NCBI RefSeq assembly: GCF_002494345.1
Contig: NZ_NXNI01000001.1
Coordinates: 3,658,001-3,722,000 of the forward strand
Direction: 5' to 3'
Length of the DNA: 64,000 nucleotides
DNA from: Natrinema ejinorense
GTDB taxonomy: Archaea > Halobacteriota > Halobacteria > Halobacteriales > Natrialbaceae
Under the pieces are notes generated by a model, which saw only the letters and a list, made by a program, of their open reading frames with translations, was not told the origin of the DNA and made no database searches. The position numbers were made by a program, and so were the translations under genes. Below are positions 1-7,941 of this stretch, piece after piece (position 1 is the stretch's first letter; the number at the start of each line of letters is the position of its first letter).

Positions 1-1
1 C

Positions 2-1525
2 GCTCGATCGACGGCCTCCGATTCGCCTTCCACGACGGAGTCGATCACGATCCACCGTCTCTCGACGAGTCAGGAGGGCGGTAGTGGCGGTCCACGCCCG
101 AGCAGGGGCGAATCCGCTCGAGGCCCGGCCCCACCCACACCCGTCGGAGCGGAGGCGACGACGGCCGGATCCGACACGACCGCGACGGGGAACCCGGACG
201 CGACCGGGACGGTCGGATCGCCGGGGGCGGCGACGAATCGGGCGCGATGGACGAACCGCTCGCCGCGGACGAGCCACCTGCCGTCGCTTTCGGTTCCCCG
301 GACGACGGCTCCCCACGCACCCGGCGCGTCGCCGCCGGTTCGTTCGTCGGACCACACCGAGGGCGACGCTGCGAGCGCCGCGGCGACGACCCGCTCGAGT
401 GTGGCTCGCTCCTCGAGCATCGCGACCGAACCCCGATCGGCGGCGGGGATCGATCGGCGGGCCGATACCGCCCCGTCCCTCGAGCGGACCGTCGTCCGCT
501 CGGACCGGCGGCCGGTCCAACCGCCGACGCTCGCCGTTCGGTCGGGCTCGTCGACGGAGCGGGTCGACGGGCGGTCGGCGACTGGTAGTCAGCCGTCGAT
601 CGATCCCGTCGGCTCGGGTCGGGGGCGTATCGCGGCGGCCGTGGATGCGCTCGACGACGGTGACGGCCCCGTCGGTTCCGATGGGGAGGATTCGATCGTA
701 ACGCCTTCGCTCCGGTCCTCGACCGGAAACGCGGCCGTTATCGGCGGGCAACGGCTCCAGTCTCGTCTCCGTTCGCGAGGGCAGTCGCCGGCGGGTCCCT
801 CAGTGACTCGATCGGCGGCCGCAACCGAGCGCGGTTGGGATCGGGCGGCTGGGCCCTCGCTCACGGTCCCGACGCGAGCGGACCGGCCGGAACCGACGCC
901 GGGGACGCCGGGAGAGTCCTCCCGACAGCAGTCGCCGATATCGACCGCGAGCCGGCAGCATAAACCAACAACTAATACCATTGAATCAACAGGGTCTAAC
1001 ACGGGTGTGAACGGGATGCAAACGAGTACAGCGTCGGGGCGTCCATCGCTGACGTACCGGACGACATCGACGGCAGCCCCGACCGTCGATCGGGGCGGAC
1101 CGAATCGTTCGAACGCAGCGTCGCCGCGCCCGACGACCGGGTCGACGGGCGCGTCGCGAAAGCAACATCGCCCACCAGCCGACCGGGTGGCCGAGAGCGA
1201 CGACCGTCCGCAGGCCGGCTCGGGGTCGGGAATCGGTTCGGAGACGAGACCGCCACAGCACGGGCCGTCGCCCGGTCGCGATGCGGGGCGACCGCAGCCG
1301 AGGAATCCACAGCCGTCGTCGGGCGGACCGTCCGGTCGACCGTCGGGTCGCACCACCGGACACGCCCCAGAGTCGGACTCTCACCGGGGGAACCGCTTCG
1401 ATGGCGTCGACGTTTCCTCGCGGACGGACCCGCGCTTCGACGCCGACGTCGATCGGGCCGTCCAGGAGCTTTATCGCAAACTCGAGCGGAAGATCCGGAT
1501 CGAACGCGAACGGAGGGGACTGTAG
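2..1525 (+). CDS. CIS-associated disordered protein with conserved basic C-terminal helix (5' partial)
   Basis: The frame is open from base 2 to the stop at 1523-1525 (507 codons), so the gene probably begins left of the window; the in-frame GTG at 401 is only a default start. The sequence is dominated by Ser, Pro, Thr, Gly, Arg and Asp and has no globular-looking segment until the end. The last 30 or so residues form a predicted amphipathic helix rich in Arg/Lys/Glu (for example QELYRKLERKIRIERERRG). I recall similar C-termini in proteins encoded just before the LysM tube gene of eCIS loci, the position of small Afp6-type proteins. The stop codon abuts the next ATG at 1526. A local AT-rich stretch (about 958-1022) precedes an in-frame ATG at 1016, so a separate 169-aa product is possible. 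Function unknown; a tube or spike adaptor is inference. Confidence 0.65.
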   Translation, partial: ARSTASDSPSTTESITIHRLSTSQEGGSGGPRPSRGESARGPAPPTPVGAEATTAGSDTTATGNPDATGTVGSPGAATNRARWTNRSPRTSHLPSLSVPRTTAPHAPGASPPVRSSDHTEGDAASAAATTRSSVARSSSIATEPRSAAGIDRRADTAPSLERTVVRSDRRPVQPPTLAVRSGSSTERVDGRSATGSQPSIDPVGSGRGRIAAAVDALDDGDGPVGSDGEDSIVTPSLRSSTGNAAVIGGQRLQSRLRSRGQSPAGPSVTRSAAATERGWDRAAGPSLTVPTRADRPEPTPGTPGESSRQQSPISTASRQHKPTTNTIESTGSNTGVNGMQTSTASGRPSLTYRTTSTAAPTVDRGGPNRSNAASPRPTTGSTGASRKQHRPPADRVAESDDRPQAGSGSGIGSETRPPQHGPSPGRDAGRPQPRNPQPSSGGPSGRPSGRTTGHAPESDSHRGNRFDGVDVSSRTDPRFDADVDRAVQELYRKLERKIRIERERRGL

Positions 1526-2197
1526 ATGAGCGGCGGCAAACTCGAGAAAGCCCAGATCATGATTTTGAACGGGAAACAGAAGGGCGACACCATCGAGTGC
1601 AAGTTCAACCCAAACGCCTATACGCTCGAGAAAAGCGTCAACTACGGCGAACTGAAAGCCACCGGCTCGGGGGCGTCGATCATGCAGTTCGTCGACGGGA
1701 ACGCGGAGACGCTGTCGATGGAGCTGTTTTTCGACACTTCCGACCAACTCGACTCGAAGGGGTCGCCCGATCCGTCGAAAGTCGACGTCCGCGAACGATA
1801 CACTAAACACATCGATACGCTCCTCTCCGTCGACGGAGAGCTACACGCACCGCCGGTGTGTCGGTTCGTCTGGGGCGATGGGATCGACTTTACCGCGTTG
1901 CTCCAGCGGGCGAACAAGCAGTTCACGAAGTTCCTGCCAAGCGGCATTCCCGTCCGTGCCCGGGTGAACGTCGTGTTCAAGGAGTACAAGACGGCCGACT
2001 ACCACAAGTCGGAGGTCTCCCCCGAGTCGACGGACAAGACGAAAGTCTGGACGGTCACCGACGGCGATACCCTCTGGCTGATCGCCGCCGAGGAATACGG
2101 TGATTCCGCACACTGGCGGACCATCGCGGACCACAACGACGTCGAAGACCCCCGCGCGATCGACGCGGGCGACAAACTCGAGTTGCCGCCACTGTAG
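1526..2197 (+). CDS. CIS tube/tube-adaptor protein with C-terminal LysM domain (Afp7-like)
   Basis: The 223-aa protein has an N-terminal domain (about residues 1-165) typical of the CIS tube family, opening with KAQIMILNGK and containing KFNPNAYTLEKSVNY, the hallmark of proteins that join the inner tube to the baseplate hub. Residues 174-223 form a LysM module (VWTVTDGDTLWLIAAEEYG, ending DKLELPPL). In Afp/PVC particles the LysM protein sits between tube and spike hub. The start ATG directly follows the upstream stop, and the stop lies 2 nt before the hub gene, implying translational coupling. Family assignment is strong; the structural placement is taken from bacterial homologues. Confidence 0.92.
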   Translation: MSGGKLEKAQIMILNGKQKGDTIECKFNPNAYTLEKSVNYGELKATGSGASIMQFVDGNAETLSMELFFDTSDQLDSKGSPDPSKVDVRERYTKHIDTLLSVDGELHAPPVCRFVWGDGIDFTALLQRANKQFTKFLPSGIPVRARVNVVFKEYKTADYHKSEVSPESTDKTKVWTVTDGDTLWLIAAEEYGDSAHWRTIADHNDVEDPRAIDAGDKLELPPL

Positions 2198-2199
2198 TC

Positions 2200-3228
2200 A
2201 TGAGTACCGGAACGAACATCCAGCCGCGGTACTCGCCGCGGTTCAAGGTCGACGTCGGCGACGCGAAGTTTCAGGAGCCCGGCGGCCGGATCGCGGATCT
2301 CGTCGTCGAAACCACCCTCGACGGTGCGGACCGGTTCTCGTTCACGCTGAACTTCCCCTTCGACGAGGAACTCGGCGAGTTCAGCGGGTTGACCTGGGAC
2401 GATTTCGCGGTCGGGACGGACGTCGAGATCGCGATGGGGTATGGCGGCGATGGGACGCTGACGCCGCTTTTGACGGGATCGATCCGATCGATCAACGCCG
2501 AGTTCACGACCGACCGGGGGCCGTCGGTCACCGTCTCCGGCTACGGACTGCTCTGGGAGCTCATGCAGGGGACCCGGTCGGACTCGTGGTCGGAGACGAC
2601 GGTCGGGACTGCGGTCGAAGACGTGCTGTCGTCGTACCCGTTTTCGACCGTCGACGTCTCCGATGCGTCGATCAAACGTGAGAAGCTGATCCAGGACAAC
2701 CAAAGCGACTACCGGTTCGTTCAGAGGGTGGCCGAGACCTACGGGTTCGAGTTCTACGCCGAACGGGACACCGTCCGGTTTCGGCCGCGCTCCGCGAAAG
2801 GCGACGGCGAGGGGCCGGTCGCCGAACTGTGGTACGGCGAGGCGCTTCACGACTTCTACGCGGAGATCACGCGCCGAGAGCAGGTCGACCAGGTGGAAGT
2901 CCGGAGCTGGGACGAACAGAACAAATCCGAGATCGTCGCCACTGCCGGCAGCACGAACGCGAAACACAAGGAGGTTTTCAGAGTACAAGCCATGTCACGG
3001 GACGAAGCGGAACGGGTCGCCGAAACGAAGCTGAACCGATTCTCCGACGGCGTCGCCACCGGTCACGGTGAGGCCGACGGAACGCCGGACATCAGGGCCG
3101 GGAGCGTCATTACACTCGAGGAACTCGGCGGTCGCTTCTCGGCGGATTACTACGTGACCGAAGCGACCCACCGGATGGGGAGTGCCGGCTACCGAACCTC
3201 CTTCGAGGTAACGGAGGTATCGACGTGA
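2200..3228 (+). CDS. Baseplate hub protein, phage late control D / gp27-like (Afp8 N-terminal half)
   Basis: This 342-aa protein matches the late-control-gene-D/VgrG N-terminal hub fold. It opens with a beta-rich segment (PRFKVDVGDAKFQEPGGRI), then GSIRSINAEF, and carries the characteristic motif QSDYRFVQRVAETYGFEFYA near residues 167-186. Three copies normally form the hub that accepts the tube and holds the spike. In Serratia Afp8 and in VgrG this domain is fused to the OB-fold spike; here the spike is a separate gene overlapping by 4 nt (GTGA), so the hub-spike complex is split across two polypeptides. The spacing favours a coupled 1:1 product ratio. Confidence 0.92.
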   Translation: MSTGTNIQPRYSPRFKVDVGDAKFQEPGGRIADLVVETTLDGADRFSFTLNFPFDEELGEFSGLTWDDFAVGTDVEIAMGYGGDGTLTPLLTGSIRSINAEFTTDRGPSVTVSGYGLLWELMQGTRSDSWSETTVGTAVEDVLSSYPFSTVDVSDASIKREKLIQDNQSDYRFVQRVAETYGFEFYAERDTVRFRPRSAKGDGEGPVAELWYGEALHDFYAEITRREQVDQVEVRSWDEQNKSEIVATAGSTNAKHKEVFRVQAMSRDEAERVAETKLNRFSDGVATGHGEADGTPDIRAGSVITLEELGGRFSADYYVTEATHRMGSAGYRTSFEVTEVST

Positions 3229-3959
3229 ACCCCGCCGGCTTCATCGACGACGGCGCGGGCGACGGCGGGATCGATGGCGTCGCCGTCGGTATCGTCACCG
3301 ACAACGAGGATCCGAAGGATCTCGGGCGTGTAAAACTCCGGTTCCCGTGGCGGGATGCCGACGACGAGAGCCACTGGGCTCGGATCGCGACCGAGATGGC
3401 GGGGGCGGAGTATGGCACGTACTTCCTGCCGGAGATCGACGACGAAGTGCTGGTCGCGTTCGAGAACGGCGACATTCACAAGCCGTTCGTCATCGGCTCG
3501 CTGTGGAACGGGAAACAGAAACCGCCGCGGAAAAACGGCGACGGGAACAACGACGTGCGAGAGGTTCGATCCCGGAGCGATCACGTGATCGCGTTCGACG
3601 ACGCCGACGACGGCAGCATTACGATTCGGACGACCGGCGGCAACGAGATCGTGATCGACGACTCGGGGAGTTCGGAGACGATCAGGATCCGCGACGACTC
3701 GAACGACAACAGCATCACGCTCGATTCCACCGGCGGGACGGTCGCGATCGACGCGAAGTCCGAGATCGAACTCTCGGCGTCGACGATCTCTCTCGATGGC
3801 AACTCGGTGAAGATCGCCGGCAAGAAGGGAGTTACACTCAAGGGCAAGGGTCCGGTCACCGTCGACAGCAAGGCGAAGCTCTCGCTGTCCGGATCGATGG
3901 TCACCGTCGACGGGACGGGAATGGTAAAAGTTAAAGGTAGTTTGATTACCTTGAATTAA
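3225..3959 (+). CDS. Baseplate spike protein, gp5/gpV OB-fold with beta-helical tail (Afp8 C-terminal half)
   Basis: The 244-aa protein starts at GTG 3225, overlapping the hub stop. Residues about 15-95 form the gp5/VgrG OB-fold, with DPKDLGRVKLRFPW and the ending KPFVIGSLWNGKQKPP typical of this domain. The remainder is a run of short beta repeats rich in Gly/Asp/Ser/Thr (such as GSITIRTTGGNEIVIDD and GKKGVTLKGKGPVTVDSK), expected to trimerise into the needle-like beta-helix. There is no lysozyme domain and no C-terminal effector extension, so any cargo is probably loaded in the tube or on the PAAR tip. The next gene encodes the matching PAAR tip. Confidence 0.92.
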   Translation: MNPAGFIDDGAGDGGIDGVAVGIVTDNEDPKDLGRVKLRFPWRDADDESHWARIATEMAGAEYGTYFLPEIDDEVLVAFENGDIHKPFVIGSLWNGKQKPPRKNGDGNNDVREVRSRSDHVIAFDDADDGSITIRTTGGNEIVIDDSGSSETIRIRDDSNDNSITLDSTGGTVAIDAKSEIELSASTISLDGNSVKIAGKKGVTLKGKGPVTVDSKAKLSLSGSMVTVDGTGMVKVKGSLITLN

Positions 3960-3970
3960 GGTACAGAGAG

Positions 3971-4261
3971 ATGCAACCTGCAGCGAGACTCGGCGACCAG
4001 ACGGCACACGGGACGCCGCTGACCGGGACCTCGAGCCCGAACGTCCTGATCGGGAAGCGACCCGCGTGGCGAGCGCTCGCGGACGTGCATACGTGTCCGC
4101 TCACCACCGGCCCGGTCCCTCACGTCGGCGGCGTCGTCACCAAGGGGAGTACGAGCGTGTTGATCAACAAGATGCCCGCCGCGAGGCTGGGCGATACGAT
4201 CGTCGAGAGCGGCCCGCCGAATACGATCGTCAGCGGGTGTCCGACGGTGATGATCGGCTAA
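3971..4261 (+). CDS. PAAR-domain spike tip protein
   Basis: A compact 96-aa protein opening with QPAARLGDQTAHGTPL and repeating the PAAR signature at MPAARLGDTIVESG; His and Cys residues (HTCP, CP near the C-terminus) fit the zinc site of PAAR cones that sharpen the spike. The length is that of a bare PAAR domain without an effector fusion. It follows the spike gene by 11 nt and precedes the gp25 gene by 3 nt. In bacterial systems PAAR proteins cap the trimeric spike and can carry toxins; no toxin domain is visible here. Confidence 0.9.
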   Translation: MQPAARLGDQTAHGTPLTGTSSPNVLIGKRPAWRALADVHTCPLTTGPVPHVGGVVTKGSTSVLINKMPAARLGDTIVESGPPNTIVSGCPTVMIG

Positions 4262-4264
4262 CCC

Positions 4265-4663
4265 ATGTCCGACGAGTTCCTCGGAACGGGATGGGCGTTC
4301 CCCGTCGAGACGGATGCTCGAGGATCGGTTCGAACGGCCGACGCCGAGGACGACATTCGGGAGTCGATCCGGCTCATTCTCGGGACTGCAAAGGGCGAGC
4401 GAGTCATGCGTCCGGAGTTCGGTTGCGAGATCCACGACCACGTGTTTTCGGCGGCGACGCCGGCGACGCTGAACTTACTCGAGAGTAGCGTTCGAGAGGC
4501 GCTCGTCCAGTGGGAGCCCAGAATCGACGTCGAGGACGTCACCGCCAGAACGGACGACGAGAACCCGAACAAGGTCCTCATCGAGATCGAGTACCAGGTT
4601 CGGACGACCAACAGCCTATCGAACATGGTATACCCGTTCTACATTACGGAGGGTGATGGATGA
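4265..4663 (+). CDS. Baseplate wedge protein, gp25/GPW family (Afp9-like)
   Basis: This 132-aa protein fits the length and core pattern of the T4 gp25/phage W family: DDIRESIRLILGTAKGERVMRPEFG-like sequence at about residues 28-55, including the conserved GER-x-MRPEFGC segment, followed by VREALVQWEPRI and VEDV. gp25 proteins nucleate sheath assembly and carry a sheath-like handshake strand, linking baseplate to sheath. The stop overlaps the next ATG by 4 nt (ATGA), consistent with coupled translation to the large J protein. Confidence 0.93.
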   Translation: MSDEFLGTGWAFPVETDARGSVRTADAEDDIRESIRLILGTAKGERVMRPEFGCEIHDHVFSAATPATLNLLESSVREALVQWEPRIDVEDVTARTDDENPNKVLIEIEYQVRTTNSLSNMVYPFYITEGDG

Positions 4664-7600
4664 GCGGCCAGCCGGTCGTCGACGACAGGGATCAGGAGGC
4701 GCTTTACGCGGAGTTACAGCGACTCGCGGATCAGTATACCGACTCGTGGGATCCGGGGACCGACGACAACGCTACCGTTCTCCTGCGGATCTTTTCACAA
4801 CTCGGGGCGGACGTCATCCGACGACTGAACGACGTACCCGCGAAACACCGGATCGCGTTCCTCGACGCCCTCGGGTTCGACAGACGACCGCCACAGGCCG
4901 CACGGCTCCCGCTGACCTTCGAGGTGTCGACCGACATCGATCGCAACGTCGCGATCCCCGGCGGGACGCAGGCGGTGGCGGAACCGGGCGACGGAGCCAC
5001 ACGGATCTTCGAGATTCCACAGGACGAGGGCTTCGAGGCGACCGGCGCGTCGCTGACGGACGCGATCGCGATCGATCCCGCCGACGATCGAATCGTCGAT
5101 CACGGCACCATCCGAACCGCAGACGAGCCCGTCGAACTGTTCACCGGCGAGAACGTCCAGGAGCACGTCCTCTATCTGGCCCACGACGACCTCCTCAATC
5201 TCGAGGCGGGATCGCCGATCACGATCACGGCCGAGACGACGCCCGATAGCCCGCTCCCGGAGACCGGCCTCGTCTGGGAGTACTACGGCGAGGACGACGA
5301 GACGGAGGGATGGCACCCCCTCGAGGAGCGGACCGACGACGAGTCGGCCGACGACGACCCGGGGCTCGATGCGCTTCAGGAGCGGCTTCAGTCGGGTTCG
5401 TCCGGGCGCTCGACCGACGACGGTCGGATCGAGCGGGAGTTTCGACTTCCCGGAAAGACCGTCCAACACGCCGTCGACGGCGTCGAAAGCCGCTGGTTGC
5501 GATGTCGGATCGCCGACGACGATCCCGATCCCGAGGCGTTCTCCCTGCGGCTGCGATCGATCTCGGCCAGCGTCGGTCGGGACACGCGTGATGGCGGTCT
5601 CACGCCCGATTCCCTGCTGTCGAACGACGTGCCGCTCTCGACGGACGAGGGTGATATCCGGCCGCTGGGCAGACTGCCACAGCCGCCGTCGACGTTCTAC
5701 GTCGCCTCCGAGGAGGCCTTTACGAAGCGAGGTGGCATCGTCGAGGTACGGTTCGATCCGCCCGCCGAACCCGATGCAGATCCGAACGATGACGATTTCG
5801 ATGACGTGACCGACGCCGACGCCGTAACCGACGTCGACGCCATCGACGGGGTCGATATCGGCGCAGGGGGCGACGAAACGGACGCGTCACCGGCCGCGGG
5901 CGTCGGGGTGCTCGACGGGCCACCGGCGCTTTCCTGGGAGTACTGGACCGGCAGCGGCTGGAGCCGGCTGACCGTCCTCGAGGACGAGACGAACGCGTTG
6001 CGAAGCGCCGGCCACGTTCGCTTTACCGTCCCCGAGGACATCGAACCGACGTCGGTGTCCGGTCACGAAAACGTCTGGATCCGCGTCCGGCTGGTTAGCG
6101 GGAACTACGGCCAGCCGTCGTTCGGCGTCACCGACGCCGGAACGCGGGGATCGCTCGTCGACTCGCCGGACCCGCCGCGGTTCGGCGACGTCTCGATCCA
6201 GTACGACCGCGGGCGGCAACCGTTCGAGCGGATCCGGACGAAGAACAACGGCTCCATCAGCGACGACCTCGCCCAGCGGGAGGGGGCGTTGACCCCCTTC
6301 GTGGAGCTTTCGGACGAGACCCAGACGTTGTATCTCGGCTTCGACGAGCCGCTTCGCGATGGTCCGCTCACGTTCTTCGTTCCGATCGAGGACGTCACCT
6401 ATCCCCGCTCGTTCGATCCCGGCATGCGCTGGGAGTACTGCGAGGATCCGACGGCCGACGAGTGGTCGAAACTCACCGTTCAGGATCGGACCGGCGGATT
6501 GACCGAACGAGGGATCGTCAGGCTCACCCTCCCCGAGCCGACGACCGCGTTCGACCGCTTCGGGCGGCAGTGTCACTGGATCCGGGCCCGCGTCACCCAA
6601 GACGAGTTCGACCGCCGCTCGGGGTCGGCACGGTCGAGTGCAGCCGCCGACCGGCAACGCGAACGGACGACGGCCCCGCCGACGCTCGAGGGGCTGTATC
6701 CCAACACGCAGTGGGCCTACAACACCCGGACGATCGAAGACGAAGTTCTGGGCTCGAGCGACGGCTCGCACGACCAATCCTTCGACTGTGCGCACGCGCC
6801 GGTCATCGATCTCGACCTGTGGGTCGAGGAGTCCGCGACGCTGTCGACCGGCCAACGGCGCGAGCTTCTGACCGAACGCCCCGACGACGTTCGACGCGTC
6901 ACCGACGCGGGCGGCGACGTGACGGAGTGTTGGGTCCGCTGGCAGCAGGTCGCTGACTTTCTGGAGTCGGAGCCGTCGGATCGCCACTACGTCGTCGACA
7001 GGATCGACGGCACCGTCAGCTTCGGCGACGGAAACCGCGGGCGGATCCCGCCGTCCGGGCAGGGGAACATCACGGTGACGTATACGACCGGGGGCGGCCG
7101 CGACGGCAACGTCGCAGCCGACACGATCACGGACCTGAAGAGTTCGATTTCGCTCGTCGAGGACGTCTCGAATCCGAAACCGGCCGATGGCGGTGCCGAC
7201 GCCGAGTCCATGGACGCCCTCGTGTCACGCACCACGGGCCAGCTCAAACATCGGGGCCGTGCAGTCACTCCGTCGGACTACGAGCGGGTCGCCACCGCGG
7301 AGTTCCGAGAACTGTCGAAAGTCAGGTGCAACCCCGACGGGGGTGCCGACGGGGACGCTGGCGGCGTCACGCTCCTGATCGTTCCCCACGCCCGGCGGGA
7401 GAAACCCGTGCCGTCGATGGAACTCAAACACCGCGTCCGCGACGCGTTGCGCGAACGCGCGCCCGTCTCGTTGGTCGAATCCGAGGGGTCCCGGATCGTC
7501 GTTCGCGGCCCGCAGTACGCGGCGGTATCGGTTTCCGTCACCGTGTACGTGGCCGACAGTACGAGCGTCTCGCTGCTCAAGGGGGCCATCGAGGAACGCA

Positions 7601-7866
7601 TCGACGACTACCTCCACCCGCTCGACGGGAACGGGGGGGAGGGGTGGTCGTTCGGCCAGGCGCCGTCGACGGACGCACTCTACGATACCGTCGACGGAAC
7701 CGACGCCGTCGCCGACGTGGTCGAACTCGGTGCGACGATCGACGTCGCCGGCGAACAGACGTCGCTGGCCGGCCGCGACGCGCCGCCGACGCTTCCGCCG
7801 GACGCGCTCGTCTGCAGCGGTGCCCACGAGGTGACCGTCACGATGGGGGGTGACGACTCGCCGTGA
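4660..7866 (+). CDS. Large baseplate J-type wedge protein (Afp11-like)
   Basis: At 1068 aa this is the largest protein of the cluster. It opens with ALYAELQRLADQYTDSWDP, a start typical of Afp11-type wedges, and ends with a baseplate-J module at about residues 840-1040 (SMDALVSRTTGQLKHRGRAV, then TPSDYERVA and GPQYAAVSVSVTV). The middle holds several repeated beta domains that each contain a Trp-Glu-Tyr motif (LVWEYYGED, LSWEYWTGSGW, MRWEYCEDP), suggesting duplicated wedge-arm modules. A low-complexity Asp-rich linker lies near residues 375-410 (nt 5780-5890). It overlaps the gp25 gene by 4 nt. Role: wedge that transmits the contraction signal, by homology. Confidence 0.9.
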   Translation: MSGQPVVDDRDQEALYAELQRLADQYTDSWDPGTDDNATVLLRIFSQLGADVIRRLNDVPAKHRIAFLDALGFDRRPPQAARLPLTFEVSTDIDRNVAIPGGTQAVAEPGDGATRIFEIPQDEGFEATGASLTDAIAIDPADDRIVDHGTIRTADEPVELFTGENVQEHVLYLAHDDLLNLEAGSPITITAETTPDSPLPETGLVWEYYGEDDETEGWHPLEERTDDESADDDPGLDALQERLQSGSSGRSTDDGRIEREFRLPGKTVQHAVDGVESRWLRCRIADDDPDPEAFSLRLRSISASVGRDTRDGGLTPDSLLSNDVPLSTDEGDIRPLGRLPQPPSTFYVASEEAFTKRGGIVEVRFDPPAEPDADPNDDDFDDVTDADAVTDVDAIDGVDIGAGGDETDASPAAGVGVLDGPPALSWEYWTGSGWSRLTVLEDETNALRSAGHVRFTVPEDIEPTSVSGHENVWIRVRLVSGNYGQPSFGVTDAGTRGSLVDSPDPPRFGDVSIQYDRGRQPFERIRTKNNGSISDDLAQREGALTPFVELSDETQTLYLGFDEPLRDGPLTFFVPIEDVTYPRSFDPGMRWEYCEDPTADEWSKLTVQDRTGGLTERGIVRLTLPEPTTAFDRFGRQCHWIRARVTQDEFDRRSGSARSSAAADRQRERTTAPPTLEGLYPNTQWAYNTRTIEDEVLGSSDGSHDQSFDCAHAPVIDLDLWVEESATLSTGQRRELLTERPDDVRRVTDAGGDVTECWVRWQQVADFLESEPSDRHYVVDRIDGTVSFGDGNRGRIPPSGQGNITVTYTTGGGRDGNVAADTITDLKSSISLVEDVSNPKPADGGADAESMDALVSRTTGQLKHRGRAVTPSDYERVATAEFRELSKVRCNPDGGADGDAGGVTLLIVPHARREKPVPSMELKHRVRDALRERAPVSLVESEGSRIVVRGPQYAAVSVSVTVYVADSTSVSLLKGAIEERIDDYLHPLDGNGGEGWSFGQAPSTDALYDTVDGTDAVADVVELGATIDVAGEQTSLAGRDAPPTLPPDALVCSGAHEVTVTMGGDDSP

Positions 7867-7941
7867 TCGACGCGAGCCGACGAGAACCGGCCCGGAAACC
7901 GAACCGCGGTCGCGATCGACGACTCCAGGGGGGCGATCGCC

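Noticed and set aside
70-420. Minus-strand open frame of 116 aa opposite the truncated CIS gene
   Set aside because: Mirror of the plus-strand frame, which is open for the whole 1.5 kb, joins the CIS gene order and ends in the conserved C-terminal helix. No family seen in the minus frame.
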